55,207 bases of DNA. Origin: Polaromonas sp. CF318 (lineage in GTDB: Bacteria; Pseudomonadota; Gammaproteobacteria; Burkholderiales; Burkholderiaceae_C). The notes under the pieces are model-generated. The model was not told the DNA's origin, did not search any database, and saw only the letters and a list, made by a program, of their open reading frames with translations. Both the position numbers and the translations under genes were made by a program. This document shows positions 36,827 through 46,428 of this stretch, one piece after another (positions within the stretch are counted from its first letter, which is position 1; the number at the start of each line of letters is the position of its first letter). The stretch lies in the NCBI RefSeq assembly GCF_000282655.1, contig NZ_AKIV01000073.1, positions 1-55,207 of the forward strand. The letters are read 5' to 3'.

Positions 36827-38043
36827 CGCGCCGCGCCGGCGTGGGGCGGCGCGGCCGCCGGCTGGTTCTGCACATTGCTGGCGGTGATCACGCCGCCGCC
36901 CAGACAGACCTCGCCCTGGTAAAGCACGGCCGACTGACCGGGCGTGACCGCCCACTGCGCATCGGCAAACGCCAGCTCGCAGCTGTCGCTGGAGGCCTGG
37001 CGCAGCTCGCAGGCGGCGTCGGCCTGCCGGTAGCGTGTCTTGGCGGCCATGGCGCCGGGCGCGGGCGGGTGGCCCGCCACCCAGCTGCAGTCCTGCGCCG
37101 TCAGCACCGTCGATTGCAGCCAGGGGTGGTCATGGCCCTGCACCACCCACAGCGTGTTGGTCTCCAGGTCCTTGCGCGCCACAAACCAGGGGTCGTGCTC
37201 GCCCACGCCGCGCAGTCCGCGCGCCTGCGCGGCCTTGAGGTCGGCACCCTTGGCTTTCACGCCGCCTATGCCCAGGCCCTGGCGCTGGCCCAGCGTGTAG
37301 AAGGACAGGCCCACGTGTTCGCCGAGCACGCGGCCCTTGTCATTCTTGATGGGGCCGGGCGCCTTGGCGATGTAGCGGTTGAGGAAATCGCGGAAAGGGC
37401 GCTCGCCGATAAAGCAGATGCCGGTGGAGTCTTTTTTCTTCGCATTGGGCAGGCCGATTTCGTCGGCGATGCGGCGCACCTCGGTCTTGTGCAGCTCGCC
37501 CACCGGGAACAGCGTCTTTGACAGCTGAGCCTGGTTCAGGCGGTGCAGGAAGTAGCTCTGGTCCTTGGCCGGGTCCAGGCCCTTGAGCAGTTCATGCAGG
37601 CCGGTGCTTTCGTTGTGGCGCACGCGTGCATAGTGACCCGTCGCGATTTTCTCGGCGCCCAGGCGCATGGCGTGGTCCAGGAAGGCCTTGAATTTGATCT
37701 CGGCGTTGCACAGGATGTCGGGATTGGGCGTGCGGCCGGCCTGGTATTCGCGCAGGAATTCGGCGAACACGCGGTCCTTGTAGTCGGCCGCGAAGTTGAC
37801 GTGTTCTATCTCGATGCCTATCACGTCGGCCACCGCGGCGGCGTCCACGAAGTCGATGTTGGACGAGCAATACTCGCTGTTGTCGTCATCTTCCCAGTTC
37901 TTCATGAAGATGCCTATGACCTCGTGGCCCTGCTGTTTGAGCAGGTGCGCCGTTACCGCGGAGTCCACCCCGCCGCTCAGGCCGACGACGATGCGTTGCC
38001 GCTTGCCGCCGTGGCTGTGTATGTTGATTTGCGGGTTGTCCAT
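36805..38043 (-). CDS. mnmA: tRNA-specific 2-thiouridylase
   Basis: Inserts sulfur at U34 of Lys, Glu and Gln tRNAs. The 412-residue protein has the PP-loop GLSGGVDSA (residues 22-30), the first catalytic Cys in NPDILCN, the second in STGICFIG, and the D-Q-S-Y-F-L loop. It is about 40 residues longer than E. coli MnmA, including an Ala/Pro-rich tail after GGGVI that overlaps the MipA/OmpV gene by 22 bp. There is no Shine-Dalgarno; a TACAAT box ends 6 nt before the ATG, so the mRNA may be leaderless. Confidence 0.96.
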   Translation of the reverse strand: MDNPQINIHSHGGKRQRIVVGLSGGVDSAVTAHLLKQQGHEVIGIFMKNWEDDDNSEYCSSNIDFVDAAAVADVIGIEIEHVNFAADYKDRVFAEFLREYQAGRTPNPDILCNAEIKFKAFLDHAMRLGAEKIATGHYARVRHNESTGLHELLKGLDPAKDQSYFLHRLNQAQLSKTLFPVGELHKTEVRRIADEIGLPNAKKKDSTGICFIGERPFRDFLNRYIAKAPGPIKNDKGRVLGEHVGLSFYTLGQRQGLGIGGVKAKGADLKAAQARGLRGVGEHDPWFVARKDLETNTLWVVQGHDHPWLQSTVLTAQDCSWVAGHPPAPGAMAAKTRYRQADAACELRQASSDSCELAFADAQWAVTPGQSAVLYQGEVCLGGGVITASNVQNQPAAAPPHAGAARHSAVST

Positions 38044-38049
38044 GGCGCC

Positions 38050-38055
38050 ATTGTA
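38050..38055 (-). promoter_or_regulatory. Candidate -10 box of mnmA
   Basis: TACAAT on the minus strand, ending 6 nt before the mnmA ATG at 38043. As with pyrF, the start of transcription would fall on the start codon. No clear -35 is visible. Confidence 0.4.
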
Positions 38056-38243
38056 AAAAGGCGAAAGCTTTTGCGCCTGCTTCGGGCCTTACGGCCCTGC
38101 TGGCCATGCGGCCGCAGGCTGGCGCTCGCCAGGGGCAAACCGCCGGGCTTGTTGAGCCATTCGGACTAATGTCGACGGCCGCAGCGCGTCGCCGCGGATG
38201 TTTCCAGCACAATGGAAAGCCCCTTCCTGCAGGAGCTGCCACT

Positions 38244-39845
38244 TTGCAACGACGTCAATTTCTTTCCCGCACCGGCCGGGCCGCCGCGGCTGCCGGCATG
38301 GCCGCCGGGCTGCCATGGCTTTCGTCCCTGGCCCGGGCCGCGGGCCTCAAACCCGTGGGCAAGGCCCAGGCCTTCGACTACGCGGCGCTCAAGGGCCAGG
38401 CGCGCGACCTGGCCGCCAAACCCTACCGGCCCCGGTCGGCGGCGTTACCGGCTGGTATTTCGGACTTGAACTGGGACCAGCACCAGGCCATTCGCTTTCG
38501 GGACGACCATGCCTTGTGGGGCGACGACAAACTGCGTTTCGTGGCCAAGTTTTTCCACCTCGGCCTGTATTTCAAGACGCCGGTGCGCATGTACGAAGTG
38601 AGCAACGGCCAGGCCCAGGAACTGGCCTATGACCCGGCCATGTTTGATTACGGGAAAAGCGGCGTGCGGGGCGACAAACTGCCCGCCGATCTCGGTTTTG
38701 CCGGCTTCCGGCTCAATTTCCACACCGATCCGGTGCGTGACGTGGCGGCCTTCCTGGGCGCCAGCTACTTTCGCGCGGTGGGCGGCGAATGGCAGTACGG
38801 CCAGTCGGCACGGGGTCTGGCCATCGACACGGCGCAAACTTTCCCGGAAGAGTTTCCGGATTTCATCGGCTACTGGCTCGAAAAGCCGGACCCGAAGGCG
38901 GCTTCACTGACGGTCTACGCCCTGCTGGACTCGCCGAGCGTCAGCGGCGCCTACCGCTTTGTGATTACGCCGGGCGACACGCAGATCATGGACCTGGACG
39001 TCGCGCTGTACCCGCGCAAGACCATAGACCGACTGGGCATCGCGCCGTGCACCAGCATGTTCCAGACCGGCGAAAACGACAGGCGTATGGGCTGGGACTG
39101 GCGCGGTGAAATCCACGATACCGACGGCCTGGCCATGCACAGCGGCACGGGGGAATGGCTGTGGCGCCCCTTGACCAACCCGGCGCAACTGCAGTTCAAC
39201 GCCTTCCAGGACGACAACCCGCGCGGTTTCGGCCTGATGCAGCGCGACCGGAACTTTGACCACTACCAGGACGACGGCGTGTTCTACGAAAAACGCCCCA
39301 GCCTGTGGGTCGAGCCCAAGGCGGGCTGGGGCGCCGGCGCAGTGCAGCTGGTGGAGATCCCGACCGTGGACGAAACCTTTGACAACATCGTGGCCTTCTG
39401 GAACCCCAGGGACAAGCCGCAGGCGGGGCAGGAGTTGCTGTTTTCCTACCGGCTGCACTGGGGCGGCCAGCCGCCCGCCGCGCAAGGGCCGCTGGCGCGC
39501 TGCGTGGCCACACGCACCGGCCTGGGCGGCGTGGTGGGGCAAAAACGCACCGCCTACTCACGGCGTTTTGCGGTCGATTTTGCGGGCGGCGACTTTGCGT
39601 TGCTCAATGCCGGGGCCCAGGTCAAGGCCGTGATCACCGCCTCGCGCGGCACGGTTGAATTGACGTCGGCCCGGCCGCTGGACGCCATCAAGGGGTGGCG
39701 CGCCATGTTCGACTTGCGCCCCGATGGCGAGAGCACGGCACCCATCAACCTGCGCATGCATTTGCAGGTCGACGGCCAGCCCTTGACGGAAACCTGGCTA
39801 TACCAATGGACGCCGCCACCCGTGGCGCAACGGATTCTTTACTGA
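38244..39845 (+). CDS. opgD: Periplasmic glucan biosynthesis protein D
   Basis: Shapes osmoregulated periplasmic glucans. The 533-residue protein starts at TTG 38244 with AGGAG 8 nt upstream; upstream in-frame starts have no ribosome site and would bury the signal. The N-terminus MQRRQFLSRTGRAAAAAGM is a Tat signal, as expected for OpgD. The mature MdoG-family domain shows AIRFRDDHALWG, HLGLYFKTPVRMYEV, LGASYFRAVG and the late WDWRGEIHDTDGLAM. It overlaps the convergent NUDIX gene by 7 bp. Confidence 0.95.
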   Translation: MQRRQFLSRTGRAAAAAGMAAGLPWLSSLARAAGLKPVGKAQAFDYAALKGQARDLAAKPYRPRSAALPAGISDLNWDQHQAIRFRDDHALWGDDKLRFVAKFFHLGLYFKTPVRMYEVSNGQAQELAYDPAMFDYGKSGVRGDKLPADLGFAGFRLNFHTDPVRDVAAFLGASYFRAVGGEWQYGQSARGLAIDTAQTFPEEFPDFIGYWLEKPDPKAASLTVYALLDSPSVSGAYRFVITPGDTQIMDLDVALYPRKTIDRLGIAPCTSMFQTGENDRRMGWDWRGEIHDTDGLAMHSGTGEWLWRPLTNPAQLQFNAFQDDNPRGFGLMQRDRNFDHYQDDGVFYEKRPSLWVEPKAGWGAGAVQLVEIPTVDETFDNIVAFWNPRDKPQAGQELLFSYRLHWGGQPPAAQGPLARCVATRTGLGGVVGQKRTAYSRRFAVDFAGGDFALLNAGAQVKAVITASRGTVELTSARPLDAIKGWRAMFDLRPDGESTAPINLRMHLQVDGQPLTETWLYQWTPPPVAQRILY

Positions 39846-40363
39846 GCCCCGCCTTCGCCCAGCGGCGCATGCACGCTGGCATCCGTGGTCACCAGCTCCA
39901 GCGGGTAGCGCTTGCCGGCCAGGTAGTCTTCCAGGCAGGTCAGCAGCAGGGGGCTGCGGTGCATGGGCACGCTGGCCCGGATCTCGTCGGCCGTCAGCCA
40001 GACGGTGCGCACAATCCCTTCGTCCAGCGCCTGGCCGGGGACGTGGTCGCCGAGCTCGCCGCAAAACGCGAAGCGCAAATAGGTGATGTCCAGCGGCTGG
40101 TCCTGGCCGGGCACGGCCCGCTCGAAGCGCGACAAATACACGCCGACGATGGCCGTGGGCTTGAAGTGCCAGGCGGATTCCTCCAGCGTTTCGCGGGCGC
40201 AGGCCTGAACCGGGCTTTCACCCGGGTCCAGGTGGCCGGCGGGGTTGTTGAGCTTGAGACCGTCCCGGGTCTCCTCCTCCACCAGCAGGAACTTGGGGAC
40301 GCCGTCGATTATTTTTTCTATGACCGCAGCGACCGTGACGCTGGGCTTCCATCGATTGTTCAT
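39839..40363 (-). CDS. NUDIX hydrolase (NudJ-like)
   Basis: A 174-residue NUDIX hydrolase. The box runs GHLDPGESPVQACARETLEES, matching Gx5Ex7REUxEE with the last Gly replaced by Ser. ATG 40363 fits the family start (MNNRWKPSVTVAAVIE); the frame continues upstream without homology. NudJ acts on thiamine and nucleoside diphosphates and is typically found next to mnmA, as here nearby, which supports this assignment. A GATAAT hexamer ends 7 nt before the ATG and there is no Shine-Dalgarno, again suggesting a leaderless message. Confidence 0.9.
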   Translation of the reverse strand: MNNRWKPSVTVAAVIEKIIDGVPKFLLVEEETRDGLKLNNPAGHLDPGESPVQACARETLEESAWHFKPTAIVGVYLSRFERAVPGQDQPLDITYLRFAFCGELGDHVPGQALDEGIVRTVWLTADEIRASVPMHRSPLLLTCLEDYLAGKRYPLELVTTDASVHAPLGEGGAQ

Positions 40364-40425
40364 GGCGGTGATTATCCGTGGCGCGCGTGACGGTTCGTCG
40401 GGGTATTTTTCCTCTGGCCGGATTG

Positions 40426-41388
40426 TCACGGCGCCGGGGCAGGCTGCGCGGCGCCGAAGCCGCGGGCAAAACTCTCGCGCAGGTGCTCGACAAAACACTG
40501 CACGGCCTTGGGCACCTGGGCCGACCAGGGCCTCAAGGCATAGATGCGCTCGCCGAAAAAGCCCTGCACCTGCCAGTCGGGCAGCACATGGACCAGGGGC
40601 GCTTGCCCGCCGCCGCCCGGGGGCACGCTGAAGTCCGGCAGCAGCCCTATGCCCAGGCCGGCCACCAGCGCCTCGCGCAGCACCTCGCTGTTGTTGGCCT
40701 TGAGCGTGCCGCTGATGCTGACGCCGACCTGCTCGCGCGACTTGCGCTTGCCGTTGCGCATAAAGGTCCAGCTGCCCGTGTTGTGGTTGCCCAGGTAGAG
40801 CAGGCAGTCATGGCCAGCGAGCTCCGAGGGCTGGGTAGGCACGCCGCGCCGCGCCAGGTAATCGGGGCTGGCCAGCAGGATGGAGCGCGTTTCGCACAGC
40901 ACCCAGGCCACATGGGTATCGGGCGGCGTGTTGGTGTGGCGTATCGCCAGGTCGAAGCCCTCATTGGCCAGGTTCACAAAGCGGTCGGTCAGCTCGAGCT
41001 CGATGTGGATCTCGGGAAAGCGCTTGAGAAAGGCCGCCACGCAGGGCGCCAGGTGCTGGCGCCCCAGCGCCACCGGCGCCGTCACGCGTATCAGCCCGCG
41101 CGGCGTGCCCACCAGGTCTTTCACGGCCGAATAGCTTTCGCTGATGCGGGCAAAGGCCGGCTGCATGCCGTTGACCAGCTGCTGGCCGGCTTCGGTCAGA
41201 CCCACCGAGCGCGTGGTGCGCCGTACCAGCATCACGCCGGCGGCGCGCTCCAGCTCGCTGATGCGCATGCTGGCCGAGGCCTTGGAGACGCCCAGGCGGC
41301 GCGCCGTCTCGGTGAAGCTGCGGGTGGCGGCCAGCACCGTCAGCAGGTGCAGGTCGGCGACAAGGGGGGAGAGCTGGTCGGAGGACAT
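40426..41388 (-). CDS. LysR-family transcriptional regulator
   Basis: A 320-residue regulator from ATG 41388. The winged helix is at residues 12-70 (LLTVLAATRSFTETARRLGV then SKASASMRISELE); GLIRVTAPVALGRQHLAP opens the effector domain. The frame is open to 41466, but that longer form would place the 22-bp palindrome 41419-41440 inside the gene; the MSSDQLSP start puts it 30 bp upstream, so I prefer 41388. It is divergent from mmsA, the probable target. Confidence 0.92.
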   Translation of the reverse strand: MSSDQLSPLVADLHLLTVLAATRSFTETARRLGVSKASASMRISELERAAGVMLVRRTTRSVGLTEAGQQLVNGMQPAFARISESYSAVKDLVGTPRGLIRVTAPVALGRQHLAPCVAAFLKRFPEIHIELELTDRFVNLANEGFDLAIRHTNTPPDTHVAWVLCETRSILLASPDYLARRGVPTQPSELAGHDCLLYLGNHNTGSWTFMRNGKRKSREQVGVSISGTLKANNSEVLREALVAGLGIGLLPDFSVPPGGGGQAPLVHVLPDWQVQGFFGERIYALRPWSAQVPKAVQCFVEHLRESFARGFGAAQPAPAP

Positions 41389-41418
41389 GGTGCGGGCGCC
41401 GGGTCGCCCCAGCCCTCG

Positions 41419-41440
41419 ATTGTTCAGGAATATGAACAAT
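41419..41440. promoter_or_regulatory. Palindromic LysR-type operator between the regulator and mmsA
   Basis: Perfect 8-bp arms ATTGTTCA and TGAACAAT separated by GGAATA, containing T-N11-A. It lies in the divergent spacer about 110 bp from mmsA and 30 bp from the regulator start, the classic place for a LysR recognition site. Confidence 0.65.
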
Positions 41441-41551
41441 GTAATCACAAATGAGGGAGTTATCAATCCGGCCCTGCAGGCCTAGACTGCCAGCAAGCCG
41501 CCCCTTTCGGGCTCCCCGCCGGCCGCCCGGCCACCTCCAGAGGATTTCCCC

Positions 41552-43087
41552 ATGTCTTTGTCACCCGCCGCCACCGCTCCCCTGGCCACCATTGGCCACT
41601 ACCTCAACGGCCGCGTCGCCGCACCGACCTCGGGCCGCAGCCAGGAAGTCTTCAACCCCGCGACCGGCGCGGTGTCGGGCCACGTCGCGCTGGCCAGCAC
41701 GGCGGAGGTCGACGCGGCTGTCGCATCCGCGCAGGCGGCCTTCCCGGCCTGGGCCGACACGCCGCCGCTGCGCCGCGCGCGCGTGCTGTTCAAGTTCCTG
41801 GAGCTGCTCAACCAGAACAAGGACACGCTAGCCCACATGATCACCGCCGAGCACGGCAAGGTCTTCACCGACGCGCAGGGCGAGGTCTCGCGCGGCATTG
41901 ACATCGTGGAATTCGCCTGCGGCATCCCGCAGCTGCTCAAGGGCGACTTCACCGACCAGGTCTCCACCGGCATCGACAACTGGACGCTGCGCCAGCCTCT
42001 GGGCGTGGTGGCCGGCATCACGCCTTTCAACTTCCCGGTGATGGTGCCGATGTGGATGTTCCCCGTGGCGATTGCCGCCGGCAACTGTTTTGTGCTCAAG
42101 CCCAGCCCGATAGACCCCAGCCCCAGCCTGTTCATGGCCGACCTGCTCAAGCAGGCGGGCCTGCCCGACGGCGTCTTCAACGTGGTGCAGGGCGACAAGG
42201 AGGCTGTCGACGCGCTGCTGGTGCACCCCGACGTCAAGGCCGTGTCCTTTGTCGGCTCCACGCCGATCGCCAACTACATCTATGAAACCGGCGCCCGCCA
42301 TGGCAAGCGCGTGCAGGCCCTGGGCGGCGCGAAGAACCACATGGTGGTCATGCCCGACGCCGACCTCGAGCAGGCGGTGGACGCGCTGGTAGGCGCGGGC
42401 TACGGCTCGGCCGGCGAGCGCTGCATGGCGATTTCGGTGGCGGTGCTGGTCGGCAATGTGGCCGACAAGCTGGTGCCCATGCTGGAGGCGCGCGCCAAAA
42501 CGCTGGTGGTCAAGAACGGCGTGGAGCTCGACGCCGAGATGGGCCCCATCGTCACCGCGGCCGCGCACCAGCGCATCACCGGCTATATCGACACCGGCGT
42601 GAAGGAAGGCGCGAAGCTGCTGGTCGACGGCCGCGGCTTCAAGGGCGCACAGGCCGGCGCCGGCTGCGACAAGGGCTTCTGGATGGGCGGCACGCTGTTC
42701 GACCACGTCACGCCCGGGATGCGCATCTACAAGGAAGAGATCTTCGGCCCGGTGCTGGGCTGCGTGCGCGTGAAGGATTTCGCCGAGGCGGTGGCGCTCA
42801 TCAACGCGCATGAGTTCGGCAACGGCGTGAGCTGCTTCACCCGCGACGGCCATGTGGCGCGCGAATTCAGCCGCCGCATCCAGGTCGGCATGGTCGGCAT
42901 TAACGTGCCCATCCCCGTGCCCATGGCCTGGCACGGCTTCGGCGGCTGGAAAAAGAGCCTCTTCGGCGACATGCACGCCTATGGCGAAGAGGGCGTGCGC
43001 TTCTATACCAAGCAGAAATCCATCATGCAGCGCTGGCCCGAAAGCATAGGCAAGGGCGCCGAGTTCGTGATGCCGACGGCCAAATAA
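41552..43087 (+). CDS. mmsA: CoA-acylating methylmalonate-semialdehyde dehydrogenase
   Basis: A 511-residue aldehyde dehydrogenase superfamily member that oxidises methylmalonate (or malonate) semialdehyde to propionyl-CoA or acetyl-CoA in valine and myo-inositol/beta-alanine breakdown. Landmarks: [20 protein letters not shown], the catalytic Cys in GERCMAIS (about residue 292), and the MmsA-type ending [20 protein letters not shown] then [11 protein letters not shown]. The segment KPSPIDPSP replaces the more usual KPSERDPS. It stands alone, preceded by AGAGGA, divergent from the LysR gene, and followed by a strong terminator. Confidence 0.94.
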   Translation: MSLSPAATAPLATIGHYLNGRVAAPTSGRSQEVFNPATGAVSGHVALASTAEVDAAVASAQAAFPAWADTPPLRRARVLFKFLELLNQNKDTLAHMITAEHGKVFTDAQGEVSRGIDIVEFACGIPQLLKGDFTDQVSTGIDNWTLRQPLGVVAGITPFNFPVMVPMWMFPVAIAAGNCFVLKPSPIDPSPSLFMADLLKQAGLPDGVFNVVQGDKEAVDALLVHPDVKAVSFVGSTPIANYIYETGARHGKRVQALGGAKNHMVVMPDADLEQAVDALVGAGYGSAGERCMAISVAVLVGNVADKLVPMLEARAKTLVVKNGVELDAEMGPIVTAAAHQRITGYIDTGVKEGAKLLVDGRGFKGAQAGAGCDKGFWMGGTLFDHVTPGMRIYKEEIFGPVLGCVRVKDFAEAVALINAHEFGNGVSCFTRDGHVAREFSRRIQVGMVGINVPIPVPMAWHGFGGWKKSLFGDMHAYGEEGVRFYTKQKSIMQRWPESIGKGAEFVMPTAK

Positions 43088-43110
43088 CACGGCGCACAGC
43101 GCGGCGTGGC

Positions 43111-43149
43111 AGCCCCTTCAGGCGCATGGCGTCCGAGGGGGCTATTTTT
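43111..43149 (+). terminator. Intrinsic terminator of mmsA
   Basis: A 15-bp stem with few mismatches (43111-43125 with 43129-43143, 3-nt loop) followed by ATTTTTA, 23 bp after the mmsA stop. Confidence 0.85.
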
Positions 43150-43323
43150 ATGGGCGGCTGCGGAATGCGCAAAAACTATAGACTGCCGTGACAAAAAATC
43201 GCAAAAATCTCATGTAAGCTTCATGACAGGTACAAATACAGACACGCAGAAGACAGATCACGCACAAGCCCAGCCACGGGCTGATGTCCACCAAGCCCAT
43301 ACCAACGTACTGAGGAGAGACCC

Positions 43324-44439
43324 ATGCTGATTGGGGTACCCGCCGAAATCACGGCCGGAGAAACACGCGTCGCCATCACGCCCGAGACGGCCAAAAAACT
43401 CAAGGCCCAGGGGCACACCATCCGTGTGCAGTCGGGCGCCGGCGTCGCCGCCAGCGTTCCCGACGAGGCCTACACGGCCGTCGGCGCCGAGATCACCGAC
43501 GCGGCGGGCGCCTACGGCGCCGACATCGTGCTCAAGGTGCGTTGTCCGCTGGACAGCGAAATGGGGCTGGCCAAAGCCGGCGGTGTGCTGGTCGGCATGC
43601 TCAATCCTTTTGACGCCGCCGGCCTGCAGCGCCTGGCCGCCGGCAAGCTGACTTCTTTTGCCCTCGAAGCCGCGCCGCGCACCAGCCGCGCGCAAAGCAT
43701 GGACGTGCTGTCCTCGCAGGCCAACATCGCCGGCTACAAGGCCGTGATGATGGCCGCCGACCGCTACCAGCGCTTTTTCCCCATGCTGATGACGGCGGCC
43801 GGCACGGTCAAGGCCGCACGCGTGGTGATCCTGGGCGTCGGCGTCGCCGGCCTGCAGGCCATCGCCACGGCCAAGCGCCTGGGCGCGGTCATCGAGGCCA
43901 GCGACGTGCGCCCCAGCGTGAAGGAACAGGTTGAATCGCTGGGCGCGAAATTCATCGATGTGCCCTATGAAACCGACGAAGAGCGCGAAGCCGCCGTCGG
44001 CGTGGGCGGTTATGCCAAGCCCATGCCGCCCAGCTGGCTGGAGCGGCAAAAGGCCGAGGTCGCCAAACGCGTGGCGCAGGCCGACGTGGTCATCACCACC
44101 GCGCTGATCCCGGGTCGCGCCGCGCCCGTGCTGGTCACCGAAGAGATGGTCAAGGCCATGAAGCCCGGCAGTGTGATCGTCGACCTGGCCGCGCCGCAGG
44201 GCGGCAACTGCCCGCTCACCGAAGCCGGCAAGACCGTGGTCAAGCATGGCGTGACCTTGATCGGCGAAACCAATGTGCCGGCGCTGGTCGCGGCCGACGC
44301 CAGCGCTCTCTATGCGCGCAACCTGCTCGACTTCCTCAAGCTCATCATCACCAAGGAAGGTGAGATCAAGGTCGACATGGAAGACGACATCGTCGCGGCC
44401 TGCCTGATGACGCAGGGCGGCGAGGTCAAGCGCAAGTAG
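43324..44439 (+). CDS. pntAA: NAD(P) transhydrogenase subunit alpha part 1
   Basis: The cytoplasmic NAD(H)-binding domain dI of proton-translocating transhydrogenase, 371 residues. The N-terminus LIGVPAEITAGETRVAITPE is typical; the NAD-binding loop GVGVAGLQAIATAKRLGA lies near residue 178, and SRAQSMDVLSSQANIAGYKA holds the conserved Arg. In E. coli this is fused to the membrane part as PntA; here the two are separate genes, as in many Burkholderiales. A strong GAGGAGA precedes ATG 43324. It is first in the pntAA-pntAB-pntB operon. Confidence 0.96.
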   Translation: MLIGVPAEITAGETRVAITPETAKKLKAQGHTIRVQSGAGVAASVPDEAYTAVGAEITDAAGAYGADIVLKVRCPLDSEMGLAKAGGVLVGMLNPFDAAGLQRLAAGKLTSFALEAAPRTSRAQSMDVLSSQANIAGYKAVMMAADRYQRFFPMLMTAAGTVKAARVVILGVGVAGLQAIATAKRLGAVIEASDVRPSVKEQVESLGAKFIDVPYETDEEREAAVGVGGYAKPMPPSWLERQKAEVAKRVAQADVVITTALIPGRAAPVLVTEEMVKAMKPGSVIVDLAAPQGGNCPLTEAGKTVVKHGVTLIGETNVPALVAADASALYARNLLDFLKLIITKEGEIKVDMEDDIVAACLMTQGGEVKRK

Positions 44440-44527
44440 CCGTCCCGAATCCACCGGCCCCCACAGGACCCCAGGACCCATCGTAAATAAGGCCGGCCCC
44501 TGGCCGGCAGCTCTCACGGAGAAGACC

Positions 44528-44854
44528 ATGGATGCAGTGTCACCCACCCTCATCAACCTCATTATTTTTGTACTGGCCATCTATGTGGGCTACCACGTGG
44601 TGTGGACCGTCACGCCGGCCCTGCACACGCCGCTGATGGCGGTGACCAACGCGATTTCGGCCATCGTGATCGTGGGCGCCATGCTCGCGGCCGCACTGAC
44701 TGAGACACCGCTGGGCAAGACCATGGGCGTGCTGGCCGTGGCGCTGGCGGCCGTCAACATCTTTGGCGGCTTTTTGGTGACGCGCCGCATGCTGGAGATG
44801 TTCCGCAAGAAAGAAAAGAAAGCCGCCGCGCCCGCTGAAGGAGCCGCCAAATGA
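44528..44854 (+). CDS. pntAB: NAD(P) transhydrogenase subunit alpha part 2
   Basis: A 108-residue membrane protein with three to four helices (LINLIIFVLAIYVGYHVVW; AVTNAISAIVIVGAML), the membrane half that in E. coli forms the C-terminus of PntA. It forms part of the proton channel with PntB. It begins 88 bp after pntAA and overlaps pntB in an ATGA junction, so PntAB and PntB are probably translated together. Confidence 0.96.
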   Translation: MDAVSPTLINLIIFVLAIYVGYHVVWTVTPALHTPLMAVTNAISAIVIVGAMLAAALTETPLGKTMGVLAVALAAVNIFGGFLVTRRMLEMFRKKEKKAAAPAEGAAK

Positions 44855-46275
44855 GCATGAACCTCGTCACGCTGCTGTACCTGGTGGCTTCCGTTTGTTT
44901 TATTCAGGCGCTCAAGGGCCTGTCGCACCCCACCAGCTCTATTCGCGGCAACCTGTTCGGCATGGTGGGCATGGCCATCGCCGCGCTGACCACGGCCGCG
45001 CTGATTGTCGAAATCTCGGGCGGCAAGGCCCTGGGCATGGTCTATGTCCTGGTGGGCCTGGTGGTGGGCGGGGGCTATGGCGCCTGGCGCGCCAAGACGG
45101 TTGAAATGACCAAGATGCCCGAGCTGGTGGCTTTCTTCCACAGCATGATCGGTCTGGCCGCGGTCTTTATCGCCGTGGCCGCCGTGGCCGAGCCCTATGC
45201 CTTCGGCATCGCGGCCAAGGGCAGCGCCATCCCCACCGGCAACCGGCTGGAGCTGTTCCTGGGCGCGGCGATTGGCGCCATCACCTTCAGCGGCTCGGTG
45301 ATCGCCTTCGGCAAGCTGTCGGGCACTTACAAGTTCCGCCTGTTCCAGGGCGCACCGGTGCAGTTCGCCGGCCAGCACAAGCTGAACCTGGTGCTGGGCC
45401 TGCTGACCATAGGCCTGGGGCTGGTGTTCATGTTCACCGGCAGCTGGCCAGCCTTTTTCGCGATGCTGGCGCTGAGCTTCGTGATGGGCGTGCTCATCAT
45501 CATCCCGATCGGCGGCGCCGACATGCCGGTGGTGGTGTCCATGCTCAACAGCTACTCGGGCTGGGCGGCGGCCGGTATCGGTTTTTCGCTGAACAACTCC
45601 ATGCTGATCATTGCCGGCTCGCTGGTCGGCTCCTCGGGTGCCATCCTCTCGTACATCATGTGCAAGGCGATGAACCGCTCCTTCTTCAATGTGATCCTGG
45701 GCGGCTTCGGCGGTGAGGCCGGCGGGGCCGCCGCTGGCGCCAAGGAGCAGCGCCCCGTCAAGTCGGGCTCGGCCGACGACGCGGCCTTCATCCTGGGCAA
45801 TGCCGAAACCGTCATCATCGTGCCGGGTTACGGCCTGGCGGTGGCGCGCGCGCAGCACTCGGTCAAGGAGCTGGCGCAAAAGCTCATCGACAAGGGTGTC
45901 AACGTCAAGTACGCCATCCACCCGGTGGCCGGCCGCATGCCGGGCCACATGAACGTGCTGCTGGCCGAGGCCGAAGTGCCCTACGACCAGGTGCATGAAA
46001 TGGAAGACATCAACGCCGAGTTCGGCCAGGCCGACGTGGCCATCATCCTGGGTGCCAACGACGTGGTAAACCCCGCGGCGCACGTCAAGGGCAGCCCCAT
46101 CTACGGCATGCCCATCCTGGAGGCCTACAAGGCCAAGACGGTCATCGTCAACAAGCGCTCCATGGCGGCAGGCTATGCGGGCCTGGACAACGAACTCTTC
46201 TACATGGACAAAACCATGATGGTGTTCGGCGATGCCAAAAAGGTGATTGAAGACATGGGCAAGGCCATCGAATAA
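44851..46275 (+). CDS. pntB: NAD(P) transhydrogenase subunit beta
   Basis: A 474-residue PntB. Residues 1-275 carry about nine membrane helices of the proton channel. Residues 295-474 are the NADP-binding dIII domain, with VPGYGLAVARAQHSVKELAQ (nucleotide loop), AIHPVAGRMPGHMNVLLAEA and ANDVVNPAA. The complex makes NADPH from NADH using the proton gradient. The 13-residue stretch around AGAKEQRPVKSGSADD bridges the two parts. It ends the operon; fadD follows 153 bp later. Confidence 0.97.
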   Translation: MSMNLVTLLYLVASVCFIQALKGLSHPTSSIRGNLFGMVGMAIAALTTAALIVEISGGKALGMVYVLVGLVVGGGYGAWRAKTVEMTKMPELVAFFHSMIGLAAVFIAVAAVAEPYAFGIAAKGSAIPTGNRLELFLGAAIGAITFSGSVIAFGKLSGTYKFRLFQGAPVQFAGQHKLNLVLGLLTIGLGLVFMFTGSWPAFFAMLALSFVMGVLIIIPIGGADMPVVVSMLNSYSGWAAAGIGFSLNNSMLIIAGSLVGSSGAILSYIMCKAMNRSFFNVILGGFGGEAGGAAAGAKEQRPVKSGSADDAAFILGNAETVIIVPGYGLAVARAQHSVKELAQKLIDKGVNVKYAIHPVAGRMPGHMNVLLAEAEVPYDQVHEMEDINAEFGQADVAIILGANDVVNPAAHVKGSPIYGMPILEAYKAKTVIVNKRSMAAGYAGLDNELFYMDKTMMVFGDAKKVIEDMGKAIE

Positions 46276-46428
46276 GCCTGTACCGCGGCCGGATGCCTCG
46301 GTGCCCATCCACTTTAGAGGGGCTCCCCTTCTGATTTCCCGGGTTTCCTAGGGAAAACGCAATAGCCACGAAGAGGGCAGGCCGTGAGAATCCATGGCTG
46401 TAAGCAAAACGTAATGGAGAAGACAAAC

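Noticed and set aside
35399..36955. A long minus-strand open frame opposite the MipA/OmpV gene
   Set aside because: The translation has the His/Val/Gly bias typical of an antisense shadow, and the plus-strand gene has a signal peptide and family motifs.
44590..46308. A long minus-strand open frame opposite pntAB and pntB
   Set aside because: Same reasoning; the plus-strand genes are complete and unmistakable.
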